Under the pieces are notes generated by a model. It was given only the letters and a program-made list of their open reading frames with translations. It searched no databases and had not been told where the DNA came from. Below are positions 34,778 to 43,557 of a stretch of DNA of 64,000 bases, piece by piece (position 1 is the stretch's first letter; every line of letters begins with the position of its first letter). The translations under genes were made by a program, and so were the position numbers. Source of the stretch: Ruminococcus_G sp964621905 (GTDB lineage: Bacteria; Bacillota; Clostridia; Lachnospirales; Lachnospiraceae); the NCBI GenBank assembly GCA_964621905.1, contig CAZUNG010000001.1, positions 358,830-422,829 of the forward strand. Reading direction: 5' to 3'.

Positions 34778-35257
34778 ATGAAAATCACATGTCTCACGGT
34801 TGGTAAAGTAAAAGAAAAATTCTATACTCAGGCAATCTCCGAGTTTGAAAAAAGACTTGGAAAATATATCAAACTGGAAATCAAGGAAGTTCCGGATGAA
34901 AAGACACCGGATAAAGCGGGCGGGAAACTGGAAACACAGATCAGAGATACCGAAGGAATAAAACTGCTGAAATATATTCGTGACACAGATTATGTAATCG
35001 CATTGGCAATCGAGGGGGAAATGCTGGATTCCGTACAGCTCGCAGATAAAATTGAGCATCTTGGCGTCAGCGGTATCAGCCATATCGTCTTTGTCATTGG
35101 CGGATCACTGGGACTTAGCGATATTATCTTAAAACGCGCCGATTACAAACTCAGCTTTTCAAGGATGACATTTCCGCATCAGCTGATGCGGGTGATACTG
35201 CTGGAACAGATATACCGGAGTTTCCGGATTATAAGCAAAGAACCATATCACAAGTGA
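34778..35257 (+). CDS. rlmH: 23S rRNA (pseudouridine-1915-N3)-methyltransferase RlmH
   Basis: A 159-residue SPOUT-class methyltransferase, exactly the usual length. It opens MKITCLTVGKVKEKF and carries the SAM-binding knot with LAIEGEMLDS, FVIGGSLGLSD near 103 and the C-terminal SFSRMTFPHQLMRVILLEQIYR. It modifies helix 69 of 23S rRNA. I start at 34778; an in-frame TTG 14 codons upstream falls in the terminator stem. TGGGAG lies 7 bases before the ATG. Confidence 0.96.
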   Translation: MKITCLTVGKVKEKFYTQAISEFEKRLGKYIKLEIKEVPDEKTPDKAGGKLETQIRDTEGIKLLKYIRDTDYVIALAIEGEMLDSVQLADKIEHLGVSGISHIVFVIGGSLGLSDIILKRADYKLSFSRMTFPHQLMRVILLEQIYRSFRIISKEPYHK

Positions 35258-35262
35258 AAATG

Positions 35263-35297
35263 AGATAACAGGCCTAAGCGCATGTTATCTTTTTTTG
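35263..35297 (+). terminator. Intrinsic terminator of rlmH
   Basis: A perfect 8-bp stem pairs AGATAACA (35263-35270) with TGTTATCT (35283-35290), followed by a T-run to 35296. Confidence 0.85.
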
Positions 35298-35389
35298 TTT
35301 AGGGGTTTATGTCAGAGAGTATGATCTTCATTTATTTCTAAAAAATCACGAAAAAACACACGCTAGCGGATATTCAGGTCGAAAACGGA

Positions 35390-35418
35390 TTTTCAGATAG
35401 CACATTTTCCGTTATAAT
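35390..35418 (+). promoter_or_regulatory. Sigma-A promoter for the Bce-type operon
   Basis: TTTTCA (35390-35395) and TATAAT (35413-35418) with a 17-base spacer, about 48 bases before the response-regulator ATG. Confidence 0.65.
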
Positions 35419-35465
35419 AAAGCAGTATTCCTGCCATAGATTTGTCTGCTGAAAGGATTTTATCG

Positions 35466-36140
35466 ATGAAAAGAACAATCATGATTATCGAAGACGAAAG
35501 TAGTATCTGCGAAGAACTTGAAATGGTGCTGATGGCTGCCGGATATGAAGTGACCCTGCCAAAAGACCTAAGACAGACAGTTGCACAGGTCCGCACAGAA
35601 AAGCCGGATCTGATTCTTCTGGATATCCAGCTCCCCTATATGGATGGATTTGAAATCTGCCGGGAGATACGAACATTTTCCAGAATTCCAATCATCTTTG
35701 TAACTGCAAGGAACACGGCAATGGATGAACTGAAGAGTCTGATGACCGGAGGCGACGACTATATCGTCAAACCGTATCATGTTCCTATTCTTATGACAAG
35801 AATTAAAAATCTGCTGACAAGAGTGTATCATAACGAAGAACCGGAGCAATCCCGCATCGTGTACAAAGATGTCATTCTGGAATTGCTGTCCGGCAAAATC
35901 ACGTATGCGAAAAAAGAAGCGACACTGACAAGAAACGAACTGAAAATTCTGTATTATCTGTTTTCACATCCGGGATATATTGTCTCCAGAGTCGATCTGA
36001 TTGAATACTTGTGGGAAAATGAGCTTTATATCGATGACAATACACTGAGTGTTCATATCACACGTATACGCGGCAAGCTGAAAGACATCGGCGCAGGACA
36101 GATGATTGAAACCAGACGGGGAATGGGGTATCAGATATGA
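35466..36140 (+). CDS. OmpR-family response regulator (BceR-type)
   Basis: A 224-residue two-component regulator. The receiver domain has the acidic pair in IIEDES, the phosphorylated Asp in ILLDIQLPYMDG near residue 52 and the Lys in IVKPYHV near 101. A C-terminal winged-helix DNA-binding domain (about 125-222) ends RGMGYQI. The following kinase lacks a large sensor domain and is followed by a Bce-like ABC transporter, so this regulator probably activates that transporter. AAAGGA lies about 10 bases before the chosen ATG. The stop overlaps the kinase start as ATGA. Confidence 0.92.
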   Translation: MKRTIMIIEDESSICEELEMVLMAAGYEVTLPKDLRQTVAQVRTEKPDLILLDIQLPYMDGFEICREIRTFSRIPIIFVTARNTAMDELKSLMTGGDDYIVKPYHVPILMTRIKNLLTRVYHNEEPEQSRIVYKDVILELLSGKITYAKKEATLTRNELKILYYLFSHPGYIVSRVDLIEYLWENELYIDDNTLSVHITRIRGKLKDIGAGQMIETRRGMGYQI

Positions 36141-37168
36141 ATATCCTTCGTTATATCCGAGACTGTACACCTGTGATTTTACGGAATACGGCAGGTATGT
36201 TCTTTCTTTCGCTGTACCTTTATGCAATCGCGGTCCCCTATCGTTCCATCCTGATGATCCTGTTCATATGGGGCGTTGTTTCCCTGTCCTGCCTGATCAC
36301 GCAGTGTCTTTTAAAGAAAAAGAAATATGACGATATGTGGGAAATACTAAATGAGATGCCTGAAAAATATCTGTTTCCGGAAATCTTATCGTGCCCCTAT
36401 CCGGAAGAAGACCGCCAGTATTATGAAATCATGCAGGTAACCGGAAAATCCATGCTGGAAAAAGTGGAGCAGGTTCAAAAAGAAAAGCAGGAATACAGAG
36501 AATATATCGAACAATGGATTCATGAACTGAAAGTTCCGCTCACTACCGTACGGCTTACATGCGAAAACCACAGGGATGATATGACGCGAAAGATTCTCGC
36601 CGAATTTGAAAAGCTGAATAACAGTGTAGAGATGGTTCTGTATTACGCACGCATGGACAAAGTAGAAAAAGACTATCTGATCCGTGAGGTTCGTCTTTCC
36701 GATATCATAAAAAGCTGTTTGGCGCAGTGCCGGACGGCATGGATCAAGGCGGGCATTATGGTTTCTGTCGAGAATATGGAACAGATCGTGTACACTGACG
36801 AAAAATGGACCGGATTTATTTTAAGCCAGATACTGTGGAACAGTTATCAGTACCGCACAGAAGATCGGCCGCAGGTGAAGATTTATACAGAAAAAAGGCA
36901 TACGGGCGGCCAGCCTGAACTATCACTGATAGTGGAAGACAACGGTTCCGGTATACCGGATGAAGAAATCGAACGGATATTTGAGAAAGGATTTACCGGG
37001 ACGAATGGGCGAAATTATAAAAAGTCAACCGGCATGGGTCTGTACATATGCAGGAAGCTGTGCGGGCATCTGCAGATCGGAATGCGCGTAACTTCCCTGG
37101 CCGGAAGCTGGACTAAAGTTTATCTTGATTTTAAGGCCCGTGCTGATCTCAGTCTTAAGAATTCTTAA
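36137..37168 (+). CDS. Intramembrane-sensing histidine kinase (BceS-type)
   Basis: A 343-residue kinase with two N-terminal membrane helices (about residues 14-62) joined by only a few residues, so it has no room for an outside sensor domain. The phospho-accepting His is in WIHELKVPLTTVRL near 133. The ATPase domain has SQILWNSYQY, VEDNGSGIPDEEI and STGMGLYICRKL. Such kinases take their signal from the partner ABC permease. The last codons lie in a perfect 18-bp palindrome at 37153-37170. Confidence 0.92.
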   Translation: MNILRYIRDCTPVILRNTAGMFFLSLYLYAIAVPYRSILMILFIWGVVSLSCLITQCLLKKKKYDDMWEILNEMPEKYLFPEILSCPYPEEDRQYYEIMQVTGKSMLEKVEQVQKEKQEYREYIEQWIHELKVPLTTVRLTCENHRDDMTRKILAEFEKLNNSVEMVLYYARMDKVEKDYLIREVRLSDIIKSCLAQCRTAWIKAGIMVSVENMEQIVYTDEKWTGFILSQILWNSYQYRTEDRPQVKIYTEKRHTGGQPELSLIVEDNGSGIPDEEIERIFEKGFTGTNGRNYKKSTGMGLYICRKLCGHLQIGMRVTSLAGSWTKVYLDFKARADLSLKNS

Positions 37169-37170
37169 GA
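37153..37170. promoter_or_regulatory. Perfect 18-bp palindrome upstream of the ABC transporter genes
   Basis: TCTTAAGAATTCTTAAGA reads the same on both strands and spans the kinase stop codon. A TACAAT -10-like box lies at 37213-37218 with a poor -35, so the palindrome centre would be about 64 bases before a start site near 37225. This is the expected geometry for an activating OmpR-type site. Operator identity is inferred. Confidence 0.5.
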
Positions 37171-37245
37171 TATGGATCAGTCAGCGATATACCATCCGCG
37201 AGCTGCTCGTGATACAATAAATTCATCGATAAGGAGGAACATTTT

Positions 37246-38013
37246 ATGAGCAGTCTATTAAAGGTGGAAGATATTGTAAAAATATACGGCAACAAAGGAA
37301 ATGTCACAAAAGCAGTTGAAAACATCAGCTTTGAAGTCCAAAAAGGGGACTTCATCGGCGTGATGGGACCCAGCGGTTCCGGCAAGACAACTCTTTTAAA
37401 CTGTATTGCCACGATCGACAGAGTCAGCGCAGGACACGTATATCTGGACGGCAGAGACGTGTCGATTATCAGCAAAAAGGAAATCGCACGATTTCGCAGA
37501 GAGAATCTGGGGTTTATCTTTCAGGATTTCAATCTGCTTGATACCATGACGATTGAGGAAAATATTGCTCTGGGTCCTGTACTGAGAGGAAAAAGCCCTC
37601 AGGAAGTAGACAGCATCGTACAGGACATAGCATCAAAACTGGGGATCCATGATATTCTTTCCAAGTTCCCCAACCAGGTGTCGGGCGGGCAGAAGCAGCG
37701 GGCGGCCTGCGGCCGTGCAATGGCAAATGATCCCCGACTGATTCTGGCGGATGAGCCAACCGGTGCGCTGGATTCCCATTCCTCCAGACAGCTTTTGACG
37801 CTGCTGGACCGGATGAATCATGATCTGGATGCGACCATATTAATGGTCACACATGATCCCGTCTCTGCGAGCTACTGCAATCGGATTCTTTTTCTGAAAG
37901 ACGGCAGCATTTTTAATGAGATCAGAAAAGGGAAAAAAGAGCGCAGAGAATTCTACCGACTGATTCTGGATGTACTGGCTGTTCTGGGAGGTGATGATTT
38001 TGACGGCAGATAA
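37246..38013 (+). CDS. Bce-type ABC transporter ATP-binding protein
   Basis: A 255-residue ATPase of the MacB/BceA group. Walker A is GPSGSGKTTLLN near residue 43; the Q-loop is in FQDFNLLDTMT, the signature in VSGGQKQRAACGRAM near 146 and Walker B in LILADEPTGALDS. With the downstream permease it would free cell-wall precursors from antimicrobial peptides. AAGGAGGA lies about 7 bases before the ATG. The last fourteen codons overlap the permease start region and hold its Shine-Dalgarno sequence. Confidence 0.93.
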   Translation: MSSLLKVEDIVKIYGNKGNVTKAVENISFEVQKGDFIGVMGPSGSGKTTLLNCIATIDRVSAGHVYLDGRDVSIISKKEIARFRRENLGFIFQDFNLLDTMTIEENIALGPVLRGKSPQEVDSIVQDIASKLGIHDILSKFPNQVSGGQKQRAACGRAMANDPRLILADEPTGALDSHSSRQLLTLLDRMNHDLDATILMVTHDPVSASYCNRILFLKDGSIFNEIRKGKKERREFYRLILDVLAVLGGDDFDGR

Positions 38014-39994
38014 CATCATTTACAAATTATCTCTGAGAAACGCCAAACGTCAGGTCAGAGATTACACACTGTACATCATCACCATGGTCATTTCCGTAGC
38101 AATGCTCTATACAATCAATGCAACCGTAACTTCAAAAACACTGGATATCTTTGGCGGTATGAGCAGTACGTTCATGGTTCTTTTATACATTCTGGATGTG
38201 GTCGTGATCCTGATCGTGGGATGGCTCGTCAATTATATGATGCGGTTTATGCTGGAAAAAAGAAGCCGGGAATTCGGCATGTATTTCCTGATGGGTATGG
38301 AGACACACGAGATATCCGGTGTGTTTTTGAAAGAAAATCTTTGCATCGGCGGGATGTCTCTGATCGCAGGCACCCTTGCCGGCAGTATGATCTATCAGCT
38401 GATTCAGTCACTGATCATGCACATTTTTGAACTGGATTTTACATTTGGTTTTGTTATTTCCTTCAAAGCATCTCTGTTGACAGTTTTTTGTTATCTGATC
38501 ATGCTGCTGTTCGCGGCCTTCAAAAGCCGCAGGAGACTGAAAAAATTAGAAATCCGTGATCTGCTCTATTCAGATCAGACAAATGAGGAAACCATTCTGT
38601 CCTCCCCTTTTAAAAGCAGCCTGCTGTTTTTTGTCTCCATCCTGTTTCTGTTTTTTGGAATCACCGTGATCTATGAAGCGTTTACACTGGAGCATATGGA
38701 CGGTATGGCAGCGGTTATCCTTGCACTGATTTCATTTGGCATCTGTATTTTTTTGTTTTACCGCAGCCAGGCTGCATACTTTGCCCGGCTGCTGACGAAA
38801 CATAAATTATGGAAATATAAAGGCCATCGAATGTTCCTTTCCCGAATGCTGACTTCCAAGATTAACTCGGTCAGCACGACGCTTTCTGTCATTGCCATAT
38901 TACTTACCCTTGCCATCATCTGTATGGCTGAGGGAATCCTTCTTAAAGATATCAGTGAGAAAAATGTAACCGATACCATATCATTTGATATCCAGGCAGC
39001 GTCCGAAGATAAAGAAATCATTGACCAGCTGGAAAACGCAGTCCGGGACACACAGGATATAAAGGGTGTCTGGACATACCGGCTTTACGAGACAAAAGAA
39101 ACCAGGTTATATCGGATGATTTCCAACCGGCAGCTGAATGCGGAACATCTATATGAAACTGACCATGTCATGAAGCTTAGTGATTACAACGAACTGAGGA
39201 AAATGAAAGGTCTGAAAACCCAGACGTTAGAAGAGGGGGAACTTCTCATCCACTGCAGAGATGTTGTGTCACGGGACTTTAAAAAACACCTGCTCGAACT
39301 GAAGGAGAAAATCACACTGAAAAATCTGACATACAGCTGCAAGGCTGTATATGACGAAGCATTTGCCCAGTACTGGTTTAACGGGATGACGTACCTGATC
39401 ATTCTTCCGGATGATGCGGCCGGTCTTCAAAAGCCAGCAGACAGTTATCAGTGTGTCAGTGAGATTAATGGCCGGATAACGGATGATCTCCGTGCGGTAC
39501 TTTCTCACGATATGGGGGTTGTCTTTCCTGAAGATCTGTCTTTTTCAAAAATTTCATCCACCAGACTGGCGGTTGATCTAAAGGAGGATTCGATTCTTGA
39601 ACAGCGAAAGGGGAATATCCTGTTTTCTTTTCCCATATTTTATATTGCCTTTGTTCTGGTAATGGCGGCAGCTACCGTACTGTCTGTGCAGCAGCTCAGC
39701 GACATTGCAAAATACGGGAAGAGGTACCGTATCATGGAGCAGCTCGGCCTGGATCTGAATCAGAAAGAAAAAATAGTTTTCACCCATGTCCTGATATTTT
39801 TTCTGCTGCCGGCAGTCCTCCCTGTCTTTATCTCCGGCTACGCGATCATTGGAACCGGCGCAATTTACGCGGCTAGCATTTCAGTTTCATGGATTATGAA
39901 AGTTTATCTCATGGTTCTGGCGGCTTTTCTGGTGGTCTATGCAATTTATTTTTTGGCATCCTACCTGCAGTTTCGTAAAATGATAGAAGAGTAA
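38000..39994 (+). CDS. Bce-type ABC transporter permease (FtsX-like)
   Basis: A 664-residue permease with about ten membrane helices. Four helices precede the middle of the protein, then a roughly 200-residue extracellular domain (about residues 320-530) and the C-terminal FtsX-like helices. This is the BceB layout, where the large outside domain binds peptides such as bacitracin or lantibiotics. I prefer the TTG at 38000: GGGAGGTGAT lies 8 bases upstream, near-perfect for ribosome binding. An ATG at 37994 is only 2 bases from that site. Peptide specificity cannot be read from sequence. Confidence 0.9.
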   Translation: MTADNIIYKLSLRNAKRQVRDYTLYIITMVISVAMLYTINATVTSKTLDIFGGMSSTFMVLLYILDVVVILIVGWLVNYMMRFMLEKRSREFGMYFLMGMETHEISGVFLKENLCIGGMSLIAGTLAGSMIYQLIQSLIMHIFELDFTFGFVISFKASLLTVFCYLIMLLFAAFKSRRRLKKLEIRDLLYSDQTNEETILSSPFKSSLLFFVSILFLFFGITVIYEAFTLEHMDGMAAVILALISFGICIFLFYRSQAAYFARLLTKHKLWKYKGHRMFLSRMLTSKINSVSTTLSVIAILLTLAIICMAEGILLKDISEKNVTDTISFDIQAASEDKEIIDQLENAVRDTQDIKGVWTYRLYETKETRLYRMISNRQLNAEHLYETDHVMKLSDYNELRKMKGLKTQTLEEGELLIHCRDVVSRDFKKHLLELKEKITLKNLTYSCKAVYDEAFAQYWFNGMTYLIILPDDAAGLQKPADSYQCVSEINGRITDDLRAVLSHDMGVVFPEDLSFSKISSTRLAVDLKEDSILEQRKGNILFSFPIFYIAFVLVMAAATVLSVQQLSDIAKYGKRYRIMEQLGLDLNQKEKIVFTHVLIFFLLPAVLPVFISGYAIIGTGAIYAASISVSWIMKVYLMVLAAFLVVYAIYFLASYLQFRKMIEE

Positions 39995-40116
39995 CCGTTC
40001 CAATGGCAATTATTACTTGTAGAATTCTCAATTTATCTATGATATCATCCTTCTTGTAACAAAAATGTAATGTTTTAATCATTTATTTGTAACATTAACC
40101 AACGATAGGAGGTATC

Positions 40117-40815
40117 ATGAAAAAACACTCATTATTAGCAGCTGTCTTGACAGCTGGTGCAGTTGGAAGCATGGCAATTCCTGTACAGGCGGCAGATCTT
40201 GGCAATGTTGAGGAACAATTAGAGGAAAAGGGCTGTGCAGTGATCGTTGAACAGGCAAACAGCCCAGAGGAATTAAATAAGATTTTATCAGAGCTTAACG
40301 GTAAGTTCTGTGATATTCACTTAAACTGGCAGGACTGTCCGGAAATCACACCGCCCGGTGAAAACGTACCGGATACCGACACCCCGGGTTCCGACGGAAA
40401 CACACCGGGAACAGACACTGATAAGCCTGAAGCAGGTGACCAGAGCTTTGCAGAACAGGTCGTCACTCTCGTCAACGCTGAAAGAGCAAAAGCCGGACTG
40501 AATGCCCTTACTCTCGATCAGGGTATCGCATCGGCGGCACTGGTGAGAGCGAAAGAGACGGAAACATCATTTTCCCATACCCGTCCGGACGGTAGAGCTT
40601 TCAGCTCTGTTTTGACAGACAACAACATCTCCTTTGGCGGTGCCGGCGAGAACATCGCATGGGGACAGCGCACACCGGAAGAGGTAATGAACGGCTGGAT
40701 GAACAGCGCCGGTCACAGAGCCAATATCCTGAACGAAAAATTTACAAAAATTGGAGTCGGATACTACCAGAATTCTGCAGGGACTAACTATTGGACTCAG
40801 TTATTCACCTATTAA
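40117..40815 (+). CDS. Secreted CAP (SCP/PR1-like) domain protein
   Basis: A 232-residue exported protein. The signal peptide is MKKHSLLAAVLTAGAVGSMA with likely cleavage after VQA near residue 26. A mature N-terminal region is followed by an acidic Pro/Asp/Gly/Thr linker (about 80-108). The CAP domain (110-232) has LVNAERAKAGLNALTLD, the conserved SHTRPDGRAF, GENIAWG and HRANILNEKFTKIGVGY. The potential metal residues His and Glu are present. Such proteins are common in clostridial envelopes and spores. GGAGG lies 6 bases before the ATG. No anchor is seen. Confidence 0.92.
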   Translation: MKKHSLLAAVLTAGAVGSMAIPVQAADLGNVEEQLEEKGCAVIVEQANSPEELNKILSELNGKFCDIHLNWQDCPEITPPGENVPDTDTPGSDGNTPGTDTDKPEAGDQSFAEQVVTLVNAERAKAGLNALTLDQGIASAALVRAKETETSFSHTRPDGRAFSSVLTDNNISFGGAGENIAWGQRTPEEVMNGWMNSAGHRANILNEKFTKIGVGYYQNSAGTNYWTQLFTY

Positions 40816-40820
40816 TTTCA

Positions 40821-40863
40821 AAAACACAGACGGAACCTTTCAGGGTGTTCCGTCTGTGTTTTT
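40821..40863 (+). terminator. Strong intrinsic terminator after the CAP gene
   Basis: A perfect 16-bp stem (40821-40836 with 40847-40862) with T-rich end; the T-tract is part of the stem and continues to 40863. Confidence 0.85.
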
Positions 40864-40893
40864 GTCTTTCATGCTTCTCCAGTAAATTTATTC

Positions 40894-40922
40894 TTGTATG
40901 TACAGAGAATTCCATGTAAAAT
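40894..40922 (+). promoter_or_regulatory. Probable sigma-A promoter for the second ABC-F gene
   Basis: TTGTAT (40894-40899) and TAAAAT (40917-40922) with a 17-base spacer, 38 bases before the ATG. Confidence 0.6.
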
Positions 40923-40960
40923 AATATCTACTGCGATAAAAAGAAAAAGGAGTTTATTTT

Positions 40961-42517
40961 ATGAGTATATTAAATGTGGAACATCTCACGCATGGCTTTG
41001 GTGACCGTGCTATTTTTCAGGATGTTTCCTTTCGGCTGTTAAAAGGAGAACACATCGGGCTCATCGGAGCCAACGGTGAGGGAAAATCCACTTTTCTGAA
41101 TATTGTAACCGGCAGACTAATACCCGATGAAGGAAAAGTTGAATGGGCGAAAAATGTCCGTGTCGGCTACCTTGATCAGCATGCAGTACTGACTAAAGGA
41201 ATGACCCTCCGGGACGTGCTGAAATCCGCGTTTACCCGTCTCTTTGAAATGGAAGAAAAGATGAATGAGATCTGCGATCAGCTGGGAACCGCTGATGAAG
41301 AGACGATGACTTCCATGATGGAGGAACTTGGCACCATCCAGGATACACTGACGCTGCATGACTTTTACGTAATTGATGCAAAAGTCGAAGAAGTGGCCCG
41401 TGCCCTCGGACTGCTGGAAATCGGTCTGGATAAAGATGTCACCGATCTGAGCGGCGGCCAGAGAACCCGCGTACTGCTGGGAAAACTTCTGCTGGAGAAA
41501 CCAGATATCCTACTTTTGGACGAGCCTACCAACTATCTGGATGAGGAGCACATCGCCTGGCTGAAGCGGTATCTGCAGGAATATGAAAACGCTTTCATAC
41601 TGATCTCACATGACCTGCCATTTTTAAGTGAAGTGATCAACATCATTTATCACGTGGAACATCAGGAATTGTCCCGCTATGTCGGCAGTTATGAGGAATT
41701 CCAAAAAGTTTACGAGGTGAAAAAATCACAGCTGGAGGCAGCCTATAAAAAACAGCAGCAGGAGATCAGCCAGCTAAAAGACTTTGTGGCGCGAAACAAA
41801 GCCCGGGTCTCCACCAGGAATATGGCAATGTCACGACAAAAAAAGCTGGATAAAATGGATGTAATCGAGCTTGCGGCGGAACGTCCAAAGCCGGAATTTC
41901 ATTTCCGTATGGGACGTACTCCCGGGAAGTATATCTTTGAGACGAAAGATTTTGTCATCGGCTACGGGGAACCGCTGTCAAAACCACTGAATATTGCACT
42001 GGAGCGCGGAAGCAAGATTGCCCTGACAGGTGCAAATGGCATCGGAAAAACCACGCTGATCAAAAGTATCCTGGGGCTTGTAAAGCCGGTTTCCGGCTCC
42101 TGTATCCTGGGAGAGAATCTGGCTGTCGGTTATTTTGAACAGGAAAGTGCACCGGACAACAAATCCACCTGCATCGAAGAGCTGTGGGAAGAATTTCCTT
42201 CCTATACACAGTATGAAGTGCGGGCAGCCCTGGCAAAATGCGGCCTGACGACTAAACATATCGAGAGCCAGGTGCGGGTCTTAAGCGGCGGTGAACAGGC
42301 AAAAGTCCGCCTCTGCAAGATCCTGAACCGTGAAACGAACGTTCTGATGCTGGATGAGCCGACAAATCACCTGGATGCGGATGCAAAAGAAGAGTTGAAG
42401 CGTGCTCTGAATGAATACAGAGGTACACTGCTCTTGATCTGCCATGAGCCGGAATTTTATCAGGATATTGTGCAGGAGGTATGGGACTGTTCCAGGTGGA
42501 CAACAAAAATTGTATAA
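40961..42517 (+). CDS. ABC-F family ATPase (YbiT/EttA-like)
   Basis: A 518-residue soluble protein with tandem ABC ATPase domains. The first P-loop is IGANGEGKSTFLN near residue 34, with signature LSGGQRTRVLLGK and DEPTNYLD. The second P-loop is TGANGIGKTTLIK near 352, with LSGGEQAKVRLC and DEPTNHLD. The interdomain arm (about 240-300) is long, as in ribosome-contacting ABC-F proteins. It is a different branch from the ABC-F protein at 15 kb. It lies between a CAP gene and a PadR operon, each with its own terminator or promoter, so is monocistronic. Resistance is possible but unproven. Confidence 0.9.
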   Translation: MSILNVEHLTHGFGDRAIFQDVSFRLLKGEHIGLIGANGEGKSTFLNIVTGRLIPDEGKVEWAKNVRVGYLDQHAVLTKGMTLRDVLKSAFTRLFEMEEKMNEICDQLGTADEETMTSMMEELGTIQDTLTLHDFYVIDAKVEEVARALGLLEIGLDKDVTDLSGGQRTRVLLGKLLLEKPDILLLDEPTNYLDEEHIAWLKRYLQEYENAFILISHDLPFLSEVINIIYHVEHQELSRYVGSYEEFQKVYEVKKSQLEAAYKKQQQEISQLKDFVARNKARVSTRNMAMSRQKKLDKMDVIELAAERPKPEFHFRMGRTPGKYIFETKDFVIGYGEPLSKPLNIALERGSKIALTGANGIGKTTLIKSILGLVKPVSGSCILGENLAVGYFEQESAPDNKSTCIEELWEEFPSYTQYEVRAALAKCGLTTKHIESQVRVLSGGEQAKVRLCKILNRETNVLMLDEPTNHLDADAKEELKRALNEYRGTLLLICHEPEFYQDIVQEVWDCSRWTTKIV

Positions 42518-42531
42518 ATATTTTGCACGCT

Positions 42532-42566
42532 AAAAGAAACAGCCCTATCTGACTGTTTCTTTTTTT
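42532..42566 (+). terminator. Intrinsic terminator of the second ABC-F gene
   Basis: An 11-bp perfect stem pairs AAAAGAAACAG (42532-42542) with CTGTTTCTTTT (42553-42563), and the T-run continues to 42566. Confidence 0.85.
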
Positions 42567-42590
42567 CATGATACTATTTTTAAATATATA

Positions 42591-42624
42591 TTGACCGTAT
42601 ATATTATACAGTGTATAATATATA
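42591..42624 (+). promoter_or_regulatory. PadR-operon promoter embedded in a 12+12 bp palindrome
   Basis: TTGACC (42591-42596) and TATAAT (42614-42619) have a 17-base spacer. A perfect inverted repeat with 12-bp arms (42598-42609 and 42613-42624) and a 3-base centre covers the spacer and the -10 box. PadR proteins bind such AT-rich dyads, so autorepression is the likely reading; this is inferred. Confidence 0.75.
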
Positions 42625-42653
42625 TAAACAAAACATATGAAAGGAGAAAGCAT

Positions 42654-42980
42654 ATGATTTTTCCATTAAACGCGCCAATGTTTGATTTGCTTGTCCTCGC
42701 AGTGGTAGCCAAAGAAGACTCCTATGGGTACCAGATCAGTCAGATTGTTAAAAATGTTTCAAATACAAAAGATTCTACCCTTTATCCGATACTGAGAAGA
42801 CTGCAGGAAGATAGCTGTCTGACAGTCTATGATGAGCAATATCAGGGACGCAACCGCAAGTATTACCGGATCACAGAAAACGGCAAAGAAAAGTATCAGA
42901 ATCTTCTAAGAGAATGGAATCTCTACAAAAATGAAGTCGATAAAATTATAGAAGGAGGGGTAAACAGTGAACAGAGATGA
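42654..42980 (+). CDS. PadR family transcriptional regulator
   Basis: A 108-residue winged-helix regulator starting MIFPLNAPMFDLLVLAVVA. The PadR signature DSYGYQISQIVKN and DSTLYPILRRLQEDSCL is at residues 23-60, followed by NRKYYRITENGKEKY of the wing. GGAG lies 8 bases before the ATG, and the promoter dyad lies 30 bases upstream. Its end overlaps the next gene by 14 bases. PadR followed by DUF1700 and DUF4097 genes is a recurring Firmicutes arrangement thought to respond to envelope signals. Confidence 0.93.
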   Translation: MIFPLNAPMFDLLVLAVVAKEDSYGYQISQIVKNVSNTKDSTLYPILRRLQEDSCLTVYDEQYQGRNRKYYRITENGKEKYQNLLREWNLYKNEVDKIIEGGVNSEQR

Positions 42981-43557
42981 ATATATGAGACAAATGCGCC
43001 ATCATCTTCGCAGGCTTCCAAAAGAAGACCATGACAGAGCCATCGAATATTTTGAAGAATATTTCGAAGAGGCCGGTCCGAGCCAGGAACAGCAGGCGGT
43101 CGAAGACCTGGGATCTCCGGAAGCAGCGGCGGATCAGATCATCCGGGATCTGGCAATGGAAAACGCAGCCAGACCAAATGTAAGTGTAAAACGCGGGATG
43201 TCCGCTGTATGGGTAGGTGTTCTGGCTGTCTTTGCAGCCCCGATCGGACTTCCGCTAGCATTTGCAGCAGTTGCAGTGTTACTTTCGCTTGTACTGGTTG
43301 TACTGTGCATCCTTTTCGCCATTTTTATCACAGCCGTTTCACTTGCGGCATCATCGGTTCCTCTTTTAATAGGGAGTGTATGGCTGCTGTTCACATCACC
43401 CGTCAACGGTCTGGCCAATATCGGTCTGAGCCTGATCACTGTTGGTATTGGGATCTGGGTGATCAAAGGCTGTATCTGGCTGTGCAGATGGTTCCTGAAT
43501 CTGATAACAAGATTATTTGGACGGATTGCAAGGAGGGAAGTTAAACATGAAAAATAA
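42967..43557 (+). CDS. DUF1700 (HAAS-type) membrane protein
   Basis: A 196-residue protein whose N-terminal helical domain (residues 1-65) contains MRHHLRRLPKEDHDRAIEYF, a repeat-like amphipathic motif of the DUF1700 family. Three to four membrane helices follow (about 75-180). The start is a GTG inside the end of padR with GGAGGGG 8 bases upstream. The N-terminal cytosolic domain may contact the PadR regulator. Its overlap on one side and 10-base overlap with the next gene show one operon. Confidence 0.85.
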   Translation: MNRDEYMRQMRHHLRRLPKEDHDRAIEYFEEYFEEAGPSQEQQAVEDLGSPEAAADQIIRDLAMENAARPNVSVKRGMSAVWVGVLAVFAAPIGLPLAFAAVAVLLSLVLVVLCILFAIFITAVSLAASSVPLLIGSVWLLFTSPVNGLANIGLSLITVGIGIWVIKGCIWLCRWFLNLITRLFGRIARREVKHEK

